Positions 54,342 to 64,000 of a DNA stretch of 64,000 nt are shown piece after piece (positions within the stretch are counted from its first letter, which is position 1; each line of letters opens with the position of its first letter). The stretch spans positions 744,001 through 808,000 of the forward strand of contig MSED01000008.1 of assembly GCA_002099365.1 (NCBI GenBank), read 5' to 3'. A model generated the notes under the pieces. That model was not told the origin of the DNA. It saw only the letters and a program-made list of their open reading frames with translations, and did not search any database. This stretch comes from Phialophora verrucosa. Lineage: Eukaryota > Ascomycota > Eurotiomycetes > Chaetothyriales > Herpotrichiellaceae. The position numbers and the translations under genes are program-made.

Positions 54342-56750
54342 ATGACTCAAGATGTGGAGCGGGCAGACGAGAGCACCCATCTTCTGCCTGACGACAGAAG
54401 GCTGAGCCCTTTGACATATGAAGCAGATGCTGCTTCGATCGTCTCTTCACATATTAGCAAAGAAGAACAGGCCCTTGCCGAGAGCGCGGTAGGGGAACGT
54501 CTCCCATACAACGACTACACGACGATCGATTGGCTGCATGACTTGGTAACAACAGTCGACTCCATCCAAAGATATATTGCGACTGAAGATCTACAGGTCA
54601 AAGACTCCTTTAGACACCGTTCTGTCCGTAGTGGAAACGGCAGACGAAATGCGCTTGCAGCTTCATTCGACTCGTGCCAAGGCTGGATCGCAGCCGCCAT
54701 AATCGGCACGCTGACGGCGAGCGTTGCCTTTGTGGTGGATATTGCCGTGGCCACCATTAGTGACTGGAAGACGGGATATTGCAGGAGTAATCCATTCGCC
54801 AGCAAAGAACTCTGCTGCACCTCAAACTCGCCATTGAGACCCCTTGCTGATACCGGGGAGACATGCGCGGATTGGCACTACTGGACGAACAACTACTGGC
54901 ATGGGTTCGGCATTTACGTGGCCTTCGCGCTCGTTTTCGGAATCATTAGCGGCACGATCACCTTGACCACCAAACGGGCTCTACCAGCGACTGCTCCTGG
55001 TGCCGGGGACAGAGATCCGATACGGAAGATGAGCGACCGAGCAAACGACGAGATATTGAGACCCACGGCTGCGGGCAAGTCAATCTATATGGCAGCGGGA
55101 AGTGGCATTCCCGAGATCAAGACAATTCTGTCCGGGTTTGTCATTCCGCACTTCCTGGACTTTAAAGTCCTGGTTGTGAAAGCTGTGGGTTCCACCTTTG
55201 CTGTATCGACAGGGATGTGCTTGGGGAAGGAAGGCCCGTTCGTCCACATATCGACATGCGTTGCATACCTGGTTGGGATCCAGTTCCCGAAGTATCGAGA
55301 GAATGGCCGAAAGCTTCGAGAAGTACTTGCTGCAGGTTGTTCGAGTGGGCTTGCCGTGGCCTTTGGTGCACCGATTGGCGGGGTGCTCTTTGCATACGAA
55401 GAGATCTCGACCTATTTTCCCAGAAAAGTCCTTTGGCGAGCATTCATCTGCTCTCTGTTCGCCGCGATGACACTCAAGGCACTCAATCCGACCGGCACCG
55501 GTAAGCTTGTGCTTTTTGAAACCAACTATGGCACGACGTACGAGCCTCACCACTACTTTGTGTTTGTCGTCCTCGGCATTGCCGGTGGGATATTCGGAGG
55601 TGTGTTTTGCAAAGCGAATTTTGCTTGGTCACGCAGCTTCCGCAAGTACAGCATCATCAAGGATTACCCGGTCTTCGAAGTATTCCTCGTTGTTCTGGCA
55701 ACGGCACTCTTACAGTATCCCAACCCGTTAACTCGCGAGCCTGGCGACGTCATTATCAAGAATCTCTTGGTCGACTGCACGGAAAGTTCACGGACGGCTT
55801 ACGTCTGTGTGCAGGAAGGAGATGCTTCACCCTCGCGCAAGTATTTAGGCTGGCTTGCTTACGGGACGCTCGTGAAACTCGTCCTTACCATCATAACATT
55901 CGGCATCAAGGTGCCTTCGGGCATCATTATTCCTGCGCTCGACGGCGGGGCGTTTTTTGGCAGACTAGTCGGCCAACTGCCTTTCCTGGCACAGTCCATC
56001 TCTCCGGGCATCTTTGCGATGGTCGGTGCTGGGGCGTTTTTGGCCGGAGTCAGCCGCATGACCATCAGCTTGGCTGTGATCATGTTTGAATTGACGGGTG
56101 AGCTGGAGTTCATCGTGCCGAACATGATTGGGATAATGGTTGCCAAATGGGTGGCAGACGCCCTAGAGCGTGAAGGCGTCTACGATCTAGCACAAACAGT
56201 TCTCGGACATCCGTTCCTTGACCTCGACCAGAGCATGAAGCTGGTCCAGAAGGATGCTTACCTAGTCGAGGAGCTAATCCCTCCCGCCCAGACAATGCGT
56301 GAGATTACTGTCGATGTCCCGCAGAGTGGCGTTGTTCCTCGTGTCCTGCTGACGGAGAAGCTACACCAACTGCGCCGCCGGGGTCTTATGGATGCCGGTC
56401 TCGTTCTCGTGCAAAAGGCGATGTTGCAAGGCTACTTGGCCGAAGGAGAACTGGAATTCGGCCTCGAGAGTATAGGCCAAAGTTTCCCCGAAGGCTGCGT
56501 CGTGCGTCTCCTCCCCACAACAGCCGGGGTCGGCGTCCCAAGGGAGCACGAAGGGGAACTCGATCTGTCCCAATTCATCGACCGCACGCCCCTGACAATT
56601 TGTGCGAAAGCACCAATGGAGTATGCTGTCGAGATGTTCGGCAAGCTTGGACTGAGGCATATATGCGTGACCGAGGAAGGCAGCGGAAGACTTCTGGGGG
56701 TGATCATCAAGAAGAGACTGGTTGTCTGGCTTGAGAGTTTGACACATTGA
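54342..56750 (+). CDS. CLC-family chloride channel/transporter
   Basis: A voltage-gated Cl-/H+ exchanger of the CLC family, like yeast Gef1, acting in Golgi/vacuolar membranes where it supports organelle acidification and ion balance. It has 802 residues from the Met at 54342 (MTQDVERADESTHLLP). An in-frame Met at 54279 would add 21 residues, but it follows a probable intron acceptor. Signature motifs in order: GSGIPEIKTIL (about 252), GKEGPFVHIS (about 295) with the gating Glu, FGAPIGGVLFAYEE, GIKVPSGIIIPALDGGAFFGRLVG, and the C-terminal pair of CBS domains (about 626-800, cytosolic, nucleotide-sensing). About ten hydrophobic helices cover residues about 115-610. Length and CBS tail match fungal CLC proteins. 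Confidence 0.94.
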   Translation: MTQDVERADESTHLLPDDRRLSPLTYEADAASIVSSHISKEEQALAESAVGERLPYNDYTTIDWLHDLVTTVDSIQRYIATEDLQVKDSFRHRSVRSGNGRRNALAASFDSCQGWIAAAIIGTLTASVAFVVDIAVATISDWKTGYCRSNPFASKELCCTSNSPLRPLADTGETCADWHYWTNNYWHGFGIYVAFALVFGIISGTITLTTKRALPATAPGAGDRDPIRKMSDRANDEILRPTAAGKSIYMAAGSGIPEIKTILSGFVIPHFLDFKVLVVKAVGSTFAVSTGMCLGKEGPFVHISTCVAYLVGIQFPKYRENGRKLREVLAAGCSSGLAVAFGAPIGGVLFAYEEISTYFPRKVLWRAFICSLFAAMTLKALNPTGTGKLVLFETNYGTTYEPHHYFVFVVLGIAGGIFGGVFCKANFAWSRSFRKYSIIKDYPVFEVFLVVLATALLQYPNPLTREPGDVIIKNLLVDCTESSRTAYVCVQEGDASPSRKYLGWLAYGTLVKLVLTIITFGIKVPSGIIIPALDGGAFFGRLVGQLPFLAQSISPGIFAMVGAGAFLAGVSRMTISLAVIMFELTGELEFIVPNMIGIMVAKWVADALEREGVYDLAQTVLGHPFLDLDQSMKLVQKDAYLVEELIPPAQTMREITVDVPQSGVVPRVLLTEKLHQLRRRGLMDAGLVLVQKAMLQGYLAEGELEFGLESIGQSFPEGCVVRLLPTTAGVGVPREHEGELDLSQFIDRTPLTICAKAPMEYAVEMFGKLGLRHICVTEEGSGRLLGVIIKKRLVVWLESLTH

Positions 56751-57581
56751 GCATCACACATATGCACATGCTCTAAGCATGTTAGCTTTGTCCTCGAGCA
56801 AAGGGATCACAGGAACACACACAGTACCAAGTACGAGTAGAACAGGCTGCGTCCAGCACGCTATCAGTAGGGCTGGCGTTCTGGTCAAACGCCCAATGGC
56901 GTGTGCAGGCTCGCTGCACGGTGTTGATCCACTGCTACATTTTTTTCTGCATGCACGCAAGCACCATTCTGTTCGAAGTTTGGCGTCACTCGTTGCTTTT
57001 GAGGTTCGCCCTATGCGTCGTCAGTAATGCGCACGATGATGATTTCCAAGGCTCGTTTGAGCTTGATCGACTGCAATTTTTGGAGATGAGCCCGCAAGCG
57101 AGGTGCTTTTGCACTTGACGTTTGCCGTCACTGGCTTCACTTTGCCTTTGCCTTTGCCTCTGCCTTCCCGCTCCTGGCCCTCGTCGGCTGCCCCGCTTCG
57201 GACACTGTCTTGCCTCCACTGCGCTCTGCATCAACAAACACGAAAATTTTCAGCACTTTACAAGGTAGCAACCAGGCGGGGCAAAGGATAGCTGGACTAG
57301 CCTCGGGGCGCTCCAGGGTTCGAGTCCACTCACCAAAGTCGATAACGGTCTGTATACGAATACCTTACCTCGTACAGAACTCTTGTCTGCGCCGACCCCG
57401 GATCTTGCTCACCCGGACTGCCTCTCACCCTCTGTCCTCATTTCCTGCCTATCTCGCGTCACACGGATTCGTTCGACAGGCTGGGCCCGGTCTCGGTGTA
57501 TCAGCCTGGAAAGAGCCGAGAACAGTGGAGTCTGCATGTGATGTATTGCGGGACAAGATGATATCCTCATGAGTTGCCAAA
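56751..57581. other. Intergenic region upstream of the SulP gene
   Basis: 831 bp of C/T-rich DNA with a CTTTGCCTTTGCC repeat (about 57143-57164). It contains a TTCGAGTCC box near 57318 that resembles a tRNA B box, but no cloverleaf could be built around it. It holds the promoter and leader of the SulP gene. Confidence 0.4.
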
Positions 57582-60500
57582 ATGTCGACAACCTCATCCT
57601 CCGGCAAGCAACATGCTCGCCATAGTTCCAGCTATGCCAAGAGCCGTCCTGCTCCGATGCCTGGCTCGCCCATAAGGAGGTCTCAAAGTGACCAGATGAT
57701 AGAAGAAAGCAGTGCCCTGCCCATATCTGAGAACCCTCAAGCTGCTCATCGTCCTCGAGCAAGCTCTTCCTCCAGCCAACCTACAGCAAAGACTCCTGCG
57801 AGATCGTTCTATGTCCGTTCCTTCCATGGGCAGCTAGACCCTGCTCAATATTCCTCCTCTGCCGGGCTGAGAGACCAGACTGCCGAGTTGGCCGCATTTG
57901 CTCTATCCGACAACGCCTCGTTTCTGGGGAGCTCTCCACCGAGTTCAACAGCATCCTCTGACGATGGCTACCCCGATGTCATCGAGGAGGTCTCGGAGCC
58001 GGTGACTCCAGAAGGCTCAGAGCAAGATCAGCCAGGCGATCCAGCTATCTCGGGCCTGACGGCCATGATACAAAACTCATCTGGCGAACAAGAGGAGGAG
58101 CATACGCCCAAGAGAAACACTGGCCACAAGAAGACACTGAACCGTCCAACGTCGTCGGATATGCTGGAATCTTCAGAGGCAGACGAGCGTACAGCCCTGC
58201 TCGGCGATCGAAAGACCGACACCGTACAGTATGGCCGTGTGACGGACATTGAACGCCAGAACCATTCAGATAAGCGCGGTGCCGGCGTCAGGCGGAAGCT
58301 GAGGACTTCTGTCAATAAGTTGCGGTCGTGCGGCTATGTCCTCTCACATCCTAAGACCTGGAGCGCTCGTGCCATCTACCGAGAAGCCATTGTACATCCC
58401 GTCAGCCTGCTCCCAGCCGTCTTTCTGGGTCTGCTCCTGAACATTCTTGACGCCTTGTCCTATGGCATGATTTTGTTTCCCCTCGGTAACGAGATATTTG
58501 ATGGCCTCGGCTCTGACGGCATTGCAATGTTCTATGTCAGCACCATCGTTGCTCAGGTTGTCTATTCATCTGGGGGCTCTATCTTCCGAGGTGGGATAGG
58601 CTCTGAAATGATCGAGGTTGTTCCGTTCTTCCACAAGATGGCCTTCACCATCCTCCATAAAGTTGGTGAGCAGAATCCAAAATCTGTGCTGGCTACCACG
58701 ATATTATCGTTTGCGGTCAGTGCCATTCTGACCGGGGTGGTGTTCTTCCTCATGGGGGCTTGCAAGCTGGGCTTGCTAGTTAGCTTCTTCCCCCGACATA
58801 TTCTGATCGGCTGCATTGGAGGCGTTGGCTGGTTCCTCGTTGCTACAGGCGTGGAGGTCGCCGCTCGGTTGCCCGGCAATCTGGAGTATAACGCTGGGAC
58901 TCTCAAGCAACTGTTCCGCGGTGATACGGTCGCTCTCTGGACGGTCCCTTTGACTCTTGCGATCACACTACACATTGTGCAACGCTTTGTGAAGTCGAAT
59001 ATGTTGGTTGGCAGCTATTTTGTGGCGGTTGCTGCCATCTTCTACTTCTTCAAATTCGCTTTGGGGATCTCGATGGAGACGATGCATACCGGAGGCTGGG
59101 TTTTTGATCCTCCACCCGCCGGCCATCCCTGGTATCACTTCTACACGCTTTACGACTTCAAGGCTGTGAACTGGGAAGCCCTTGGAGACACGATCCCAAC
59201 CATGTTTGCCCTGACATTTTTTGGTGTTCTACATGTGCCGATCAATGTGCCTGCTCTCGGTGTTTCTACTGGTGAGGACAATCTGAATGTCAACCGAGAG
59301 TTGGTTGCCCACGGTGTTTCCAACTGCGTGAGTGGCCTATTTGGAAGTGTCCAGAATTATCTTGTGTATACGAACAGTCTGCTGTTCATGGACAGCGGTG
59401 GAAATGACCGACTTGCAGGGCTTCTGCTGGCAGGTTGCACGTTCGGCCTTCTCATAGCCGGCCCCGCCATCATCGGCTACATTCCTATCATGGTGGTCGG
59501 AGCTTTGATTTTCCTCCTCGGGATTGAGCTTCTCGAGGAAGCGCTTGTCGGAACGTGGGGCAAAGTGCACAAACTCGAGTATGCTACGATTGTGATCATT
59601 GTGGTCACGATGGGGGCATGGGATTTCGTGATTGGCATCTTTGTGGGCATCGTGCTTGCTGCCCTCAGCTTCGTCCTTGAAACCTCTCGACGATCAGCGA
59701 TCAGAGCCACCTACTCTGGCGAGATCGCCAAGTCCCTAGTCAGGCGACCGCCAGTACAGCTGAAATTTTTGAGGGAAACCGGACAACAAATCTTTCTAAT
59801 CAAACTCTCCGGCTTTTTGTTCTTCGGCACGATTGTCGGTGTCGAAAACCGGATTCGAGCTCTTCTTGCCGACGATGCCTTCAGAGATAGGCCTCTAAGG
59901 TTTCTAGTGTTGGATATGGCTCAAATCAATGGTATTGACTATTCGGCCGCTGAAGCATTCACCAGGATTGACCGCCTTTTGAAAAAGCGAGGAGTGGAGC
60001 TTGTGATCAGCAGTCTTGATGTTGACGGCGAGGTAGGGCAAGCTCTACGGAGCGTTGGCCTGTTTGCGGAGGACGCCAGCGTTGAGATATTTCCTGATCT
60101 CAATGTCGCGCTGGAACACTGCGAGAACAAGCTCTTGACTGCCTTGTATCGCCAGCAAGAGCAACGACGGACGAAGCGCATTGCGTCGCATCTCGACGTA
60201 CCGCGGACTCGGCCTCAAGAGCTGTCTTCATCGTACAAGGCAGAGTTCATGGGCAGCTCCCCTAGGCGGAATCATCTTCATCAGGTTGCGCAAACCACAC
60301 TTGACGAGGATCGGTTTAGCACAGCCAAGTGGCAGACATTCAAGCAACCTCTGCCCTTGCTGTTGCAGATTTTTGCTGAGGTCTCGGAAAAGAACGAGGA
60401 TTTCTGGTTCCGTGCGACGAAATATTTCGAAAGAATAGTTTACCCCAAGGGCTGCGTCTTGTTCAATGTCGGCGATCAACCTAACGGGTTTTTCCTGCTC

Positions 60501-60788
60501 GAAGAAGGCCTTCTCCGCTGCGAATACGACTGGCCGCAGGGCAGATATACCGAACTGATTGTGGCGGGACGTCCCTGCGGCGAACTGCCCTTTTTCTCGC
60601 AGACTCCGCGAACCGCAACGATGGTGGCCGAGAAAGATAGCATTACCTGGCGATTGGACACAAAGAGTTGGCGCGAAATGCAGGTACACGATCCAGACGT
60701 GGCACAAGAACTGCTCGTAATCAGTCTCAGACTTACGAAAGAGCGGATGGACGCAGTCACGTCATACATCCTGACAACAGCGGGCTGA
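57582..60788 (+). CDS. SulP-STAS-cNMP membrane protein (VSB1/YGR125W-like)
   Basis: An intronless 1068-residue SLC26/SulP family protein. The N-terminal 240 residues are disordered and Ser/Pro-rich. About ten to twelve membrane helices run over residues about 265-705, including the SulP signature segments SYGMILFPLG and VPALGVSTGEDNLNVNRELVAHGVSN. The cytosolic STAS domain (about 726-850) is followed by a cyclic-nucleotide-binding-like domain (about 933-1053; YFERIVYPKGCVLFNVGD, then ELPFFSQTPRTATMVAEKDS). This combination is the hallmark of yeast YGR125W/Vsb1, which is linked to vacuolar storage of arginine and other basic amino acids. The substrate in this fungus is inferred from that single relative. 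The gene closes a run of three membrane-transport genes. Confidence 0.9.
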   Translation: MSTTSSSGKQHARHSSSYAKSRPAPMPGSPIRRSQSDQMIEESSALPISENPQAAHRPRASSSSSQPTAKTPARSFYVRSFHGQLDPAQYSSSAGLRDQTAELAAFALSDNASFLGSSPPSSTASSDDGYPDVIEEVSEPVTPEGSEQDQPGDPAISGLTAMIQNSSGEQEEEHTPKRNTGHKKTLNRPTSSDMLESSEADERTALLGDRKTDTVQYGRVTDIERQNHSDKRGAGVRRKLRTSVNKLRSCGYVLSHPKTWSARAIYREAIVHPVSLLPAVFLGLLLNILDALSYGMILFPLGNEIFDGLGSDGIAMFYVSTIVAQVVYSSGGSIFRGGIGSEMIEVVPFFHKMAFTILHKVGEQNPKSVLATTILSFAVSAILTGVVFFLMGACKLGLLVSFFPRHILIGCIGGVGWFLVATGVEVAARLPGNLEYNAGTLKQLFRGDTVALWTVPLTLAITLHIVQRFVKSNMLVGSYFVAVAAIFYFFKFALGISMETMHTGGWVFDPPPAGHPWYHFYTLYDFKAVNWEALGDTIPTMFALTFFGVLHVPINVPALGVSTGEDNLNVNRELVAHGVSNCVSGLFGSVQNYLVYTNSLLFMDSGGNDRLAGLLLAGCTFGLLIAGPAIIGYIPIMVVGALIFLLGIELLEEALVGTWGKVHKLEYATIVIIVVTMGAWDFVIGIFVGIVLAALSFVLETSRRSAIRATYSGEIAKSLVRRPPVQLKFLRETGQQIFLIKLSGFLFFGTIVGVENRIRALLADDAFRDRPLRFLVLDMAQINGIDYSAAEAFTRIDRLLKKRGVELVISSLDVDGEVGQALRSVGLFAEDASVEIFPDLNVALEHCENKLLTALYRQQEQRRTKRIASHLDVPRTRPQELSSSYKAEFMGSSPRRNHLHQVAQTTLDEDRFSTAKWQTFKQPLPLLLQIFAEVSEKNEDFWFRATKYFERIVYPKGCVLFNVGDQPNGFFLLEEGLLRCEYDWPQGRYTELIVAGRPCGELPFFSQTPRTATMVAEKDSITWRLDTKSWREMQVHDPDVAQELLVISLRLTKERMDAVTSYILTTAG

Positions 60789-63584
60789 ATCTATTGTCTT
60801 TAGGGTTCGGCTGTTTGAATATTCATGTACAGTATCTATCTAGTTGACAGTGTGGAAGAGAAAAGTTACATACACCAGGCAGCAAAAGTTGGACTTTGAT
60901 CAGACCACCGGGCCTCATCGGAGGTGAGCATGGCGCTGGAGGCACTATTCAAAACCGACTTAAGACGAACTCATCATAGGTAATGAATTGATCAAGGCAT
61001 AAAACGTATCACGAATGATCATCGACAATTGCGATCGCTGCCCGGCGAATTTGCTGGTCAAGCGAGGTCAGTGTTCGTTGTCAGGCGAACAGGCAGGATG
61101 AGCTGCCCAAGCTTGACACGATATGGATTGGCCCCTCACAGTATCTCCCTTACATTTGCTAACTCTACCCCTCAACGCCCTCTCCTCATCAAGTCCCCCG
61201 GGAGCAAGTCGCTGTTGCTCAACATTTTACAGACCCTGATCTCCGAGGCCCATCGATCGCACTTGGAATGCGCAATCGGAGCAAGTCAACGAGGGCATGT
61301 GAACTGCATCGAGATTACCAGCGTGAACAAGTGTGGGGCTTGAGAGGTCGAATTCTCAGTTCCTGACAGGCCCAGGATCCATGTTTCTCTGCCCCATATT
61401 CTTCAGGGAAGCGGCATGGCGCGAAAGGTCTTGAACCTTGCATGAGCCAGCGAGCCATGGTTTCAAGCTTGGACCAGCGACGAGTCCAGGTTGCCAATTT
61501 TCTGCAGGGAGTTCAGCGTCCATCCAGTTAGAGATCTCCAGCGAGGTAACACTCCGCCTGCAAACAGTTGGAGGGCCATACATAGGTTTCTTGCCAACAG
61601 GATGTCCACAGTGGAAACCAATTCATTGTGCCAGGCAAGGGAGTCTTCCTGCTGTGTCGATCATCAACGACCTCCCGAGGGTGGGGGCCGCCGGGCAGGG
61701 AACCCCATTTTCTTGCCCAGGCTGTTTCAGGCTTGGGTCTGGCCATTAAAGACGGAGACACGGAGCACAACCCACGTCGTTCCTTCGCAATGTGGAGTTC
61801 GTTTCGAAATTGCGAACCCTCGGCTTCATCAAGTTTCGCTGAATCCATGTGATTGGACGTTGTTAGGGTGTCCAGCGGACGACACACTATCAGGATCGAC
61901 AAGACCATACTGAATGATAACACTTGTTGCAACAGTGATGTACTCGAATAATCTCAACCAACTGCATATGCCCACACTCAACTGGAGTCTTACAGGTCAA
62001 TATCCAAGCCGACACATCAACAAGACCCGGATATGCGACTACAATGCGCGATTATACAAACAACGCCGAGGCTAACAATCAGGAAACAAATCATGTGGTC
62101 TACGCGGGACAAAGATAGAGAGGCAAGCTGACAGCGTGTTGCGCTAAGGCAATTCTGCTTCTGATGCTGTGAACTTGAGCGGCAGACGCAGAACACCATT
62201 TCTGCTATCTCGAGACTCCTTCCTTGTTGGATTGCGTGATCGAGATCTTTCGTAACAGGCCGGGAGGACGGTATCAACTTGTATGTTTTTGAGGACATGC
62301 GATTCGATTGCCATTCGTAGACGCTGATGGGCTGCATTGCACCCCGGCAGGCCACGGATGCCGCAGGCACGTCATTCCTGCAGGTGGTCAATTCATGGTC
62401 GCATGACCAACCACTATTTTATGCCATGTCTACCACTCAGACTTCCCTGCAACCGGTTCTGCGCGAGACGCGCTGGTCCAGTCACCGACCTTGCGCATAT
62501 CACCGAGACGAATATCCAGGGAAGCTTGCTGGGATGGAAGCGGTGAGGGCAGTTGGGGTCGGCGACAGTCGTTGGAGCTGATGACTCGCGCTCCCAGTAA
62601 AGGCGATCATCGCAGTGCCAAAAGTATTTTTGCTGGACGACATGCATGAGTCAGAAACTGATCGAATGGTGGCAACATATGCGGGACATCTTGCAACAGC
62701 GCCAAAGTCCTCGAGCGCCTCCGAAGCCCAATGGCCATCGCAAGGCCATCACGCATTGAGTAGATACAGTACAGTGTGACCTGCTGCACAACACGAAGTG
62801 TCGCTGCAGGAGGGACTTGGCGTCAGAAAGGAGTGCACTGCTCTTGAATACACATCTCCAATGGCGCTCTCTCCTTTTCATTGCTGACTGCAGCGCTCGC
62901 GTCGGGCCTGAGGATCGGACGCTCAGGAAGGGGACAGACCAACGCGAGGCCCATCTTTATCGGAAAAAGGTGAACAAGTGAAGACGACTTGCTACAGCAA
63001 CAATCAACATGTGAGCGGTAGCAGAAATTCGATCTCAAACCGCAGGGCTACCGTTAAGTCTTTAACGACTAGCGCAGAGGGTTACCCACCAAAGGGTTGG
63101 GGCTATTGGGCTAGCGCTGGGTAACCGGGTGGAGCTGAAGCGTGGTAGCGCGTTGCCTAGTAGCGCCTTCAAATTTCCTCCGGTACGCCCAAGAGAGCGC
63201 CAAACAATCAAAGCGCACCAGGCAAGACAAAAACTTGACGCATCCCATCTCACACTACAACCAACTCTTGCCTGCCTCATTCTCAATCTCGCTCCCTTCA
63301 CCTTTGCAATCACCCAATCCCCTTCCATTTCCACAGAGATTGTTCTTAATCCCTTCTTGCACGGAACGTGACTGCCCGCGTGAAGCGTTGTGGTCCCTCC
63401 TGCTATTGGTCCCTGGTCCGTGCCCTCAAAACAGTCAAAGCCTTCAGACCTTTTCTCTTGTCTTGAAAGCTCACTTCGCACTCTCCCTCTCGAATCCTTA
63501 TTCAGTTCCGTGCCATCTTCGACACATACCGGCTGCGGTTGCCTGCATTTCATACACAACCACATCACATCCTAGACCAGCATC
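60789..63584. other. 2.8-kb gene-poor interval before the PH-domain gene
   Basis: Open frames of up to 168 codons occur on both strands without a recognisable domain. The region from about 63230 to 63560 is strongly pyrimidine-rich, as upstream of highly expressed fungal genes, and is probably the core promoter and leader of the gene at 63585. An imperfect direct repeat (CTAGCGC followed by GGTTACCC/GGGTAACC) lies at 63068-63130. No RNA gene was recognised. Confidence 0.35.
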
Positions 63585-64000
63585 ATGTCTGTCGAAGCCC
63601 CCAAGCCTGTTGAGGAGACACCCGTTGTCGAGGTCTCCAAGCCTCTGCCTGAAGAGCCCGAGGCCTCAACTGCTCCCGCAGACGAAACTGTCGCCACTCC
63701 TGCCGACACGACTGAGACTACACCCGGTGCAGTGGAGGAGCCTGTTGTTGCTGCCGCTGCTCCAGAGGAGCCTAAGAAGGATGAGGCCGCGGCCGAGATC
63801 GTCCCTGCGTCGGAAGGCGTCCTAGGTTACAAGGAACCCACTTTCTTCAAGTATGTCCCCACAAACATCTGTGCCATGGAGCCAGCGTTGCTCACATGTC
63901 GGGATGTAGGAAATTCATCTTCACGAAGCACTACTTTTGGCTCCAAGAAGAGCCGTCAACGGCCGAATCCTTGACCAACTTCCTGCGATCCGAGAAGCCT
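63585..64000 (+). CDS. MEU6-type PH-domain protein, partial
   Basis: Exon 1 is 63585-63850 and exon 2 starts at 63910, running off the window end. The 59-bp phase-2 intron has a GTATGT donor and a GATGTAG acceptor. The first 70 residues are low-complexity, rich in Pro, Glu, Ala, Thr and Val. VLGYKEPTFFK continues after splicing into KFIFTKHYFWLQEEPSTAESLTNFLRSEKP. This Gly-Tyr-Lys start and the helix-rich block match the PH-like domain of the meiotic-expression-upregulated protein 6 family in filamentous fungi, usually abundant in hyphae. The 3' half lies outside the window, so length and domain content are incomplete. The function is poorly known. Confidence 0.75.

Noticed and set aside
57290..57345. 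Possible tRNA gene with a GGTTCGAGTCC box
   Set aside because: The T-stem does not pair properly, no matching acceptor stem or A box is at the right distance.
1..64000. Transposons, CRISPR arrays, rRNA, integrated virus or biosynthetic cluster
   Set aside because: No long terminal repeats, transposase or reverse-transcriptase motifs, regular spacer arrays, polyketide/peptide synthetase or viral domains were seen on either strand.

Overview
The window is nuclear DNA from a filamentous ascomycete (Pezizomycotina). The evidence is short introns (about 46-240 bp, mostly GTRNGT donors with CTRAC branch points 10-20 nt before the acceptor), genes on both strands with no operons, and clearly fungal orthologues: COT-1 kinase, TIM54, TRL1, SFT2, GIR2 and a VSB1-type SulP protein. 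Base composition is even, near 50-55% GC, with no AT-rich RIP-degraded blocks, transposons, rRNA or CRISPR. A placement in or near Chaetothyriales/Eurotiomycetes is only an impression.

Layout. 1-5.7 kb: a tiny intron-containing, cysteine-rich metallothionein-like gene, a long gene-poor stretch, then a ZIP zinc/iron transporter. 6.4-10.2 kb: an omega-like glutathione transferase directly downstream of, and possibly spliced to, a conserved nuclear protein; then a small four-span membrane protein. 10.6-15.3 kb: COT-1/NDR kinase divergent from TIM54. 15.6-25.5 kb: tubulin cofactor E, the DNA2 helicase-nuclease, and a divergent Sir2/Hst1-class deacetylase. 26.1-29.9 kb: ODC1 mitochondrial carrier (with an 11-nt exon) and a bHLH transcription factor. 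29.9-33.6 kb: gene-poor. 33.6-41.6 kb: SFT2, an ankyrin protein with an apparent frameshift, tRNA ligase TRL1 and mitotic cyclin B. 42.4-50.2 kb: a doubtful small gene, a HIT hydrolase, TRM11, GIR2 and MPP10. 51.2-60.8 kb: three consecutive plus-strand membrane genes, a VTC5-like SPX protein, a CLC chloride transporter and a VSB1-like SulP-STAS-cNMP protein. 60.8-64 kb: gene-poor, then the start of a MEU6-type PH-domain protein cut by the window end.

Most genes are housekeeping: RNA maturation and ribosome biogenesis (TRL1, TRM11, MPP10, GIR2), cell cycle and genome maintenance (cyclin B, DNA2, Sir2-like, COT-1, cofactor E), mitochondria (TIM54, ODC1) and endomembranes (SFT2, CLC, SPX, SulP). 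No secondary-metabolite cluster, defence system or mobile element was found. The most unusual points are the 23-residue metallothionein-like gene near the ZIP transporter, the possible fusion of a nuclear protein to a GST through one phase-0 intron, the ODC1 microexon, the ankyrin frameshift, and the run of three probable vacuolar/endomembrane ion and polyphosphate genes.

All exon models are manual: reading-frame continuity, splice consensus and recognition of family signatures. No search or transcript data were used.
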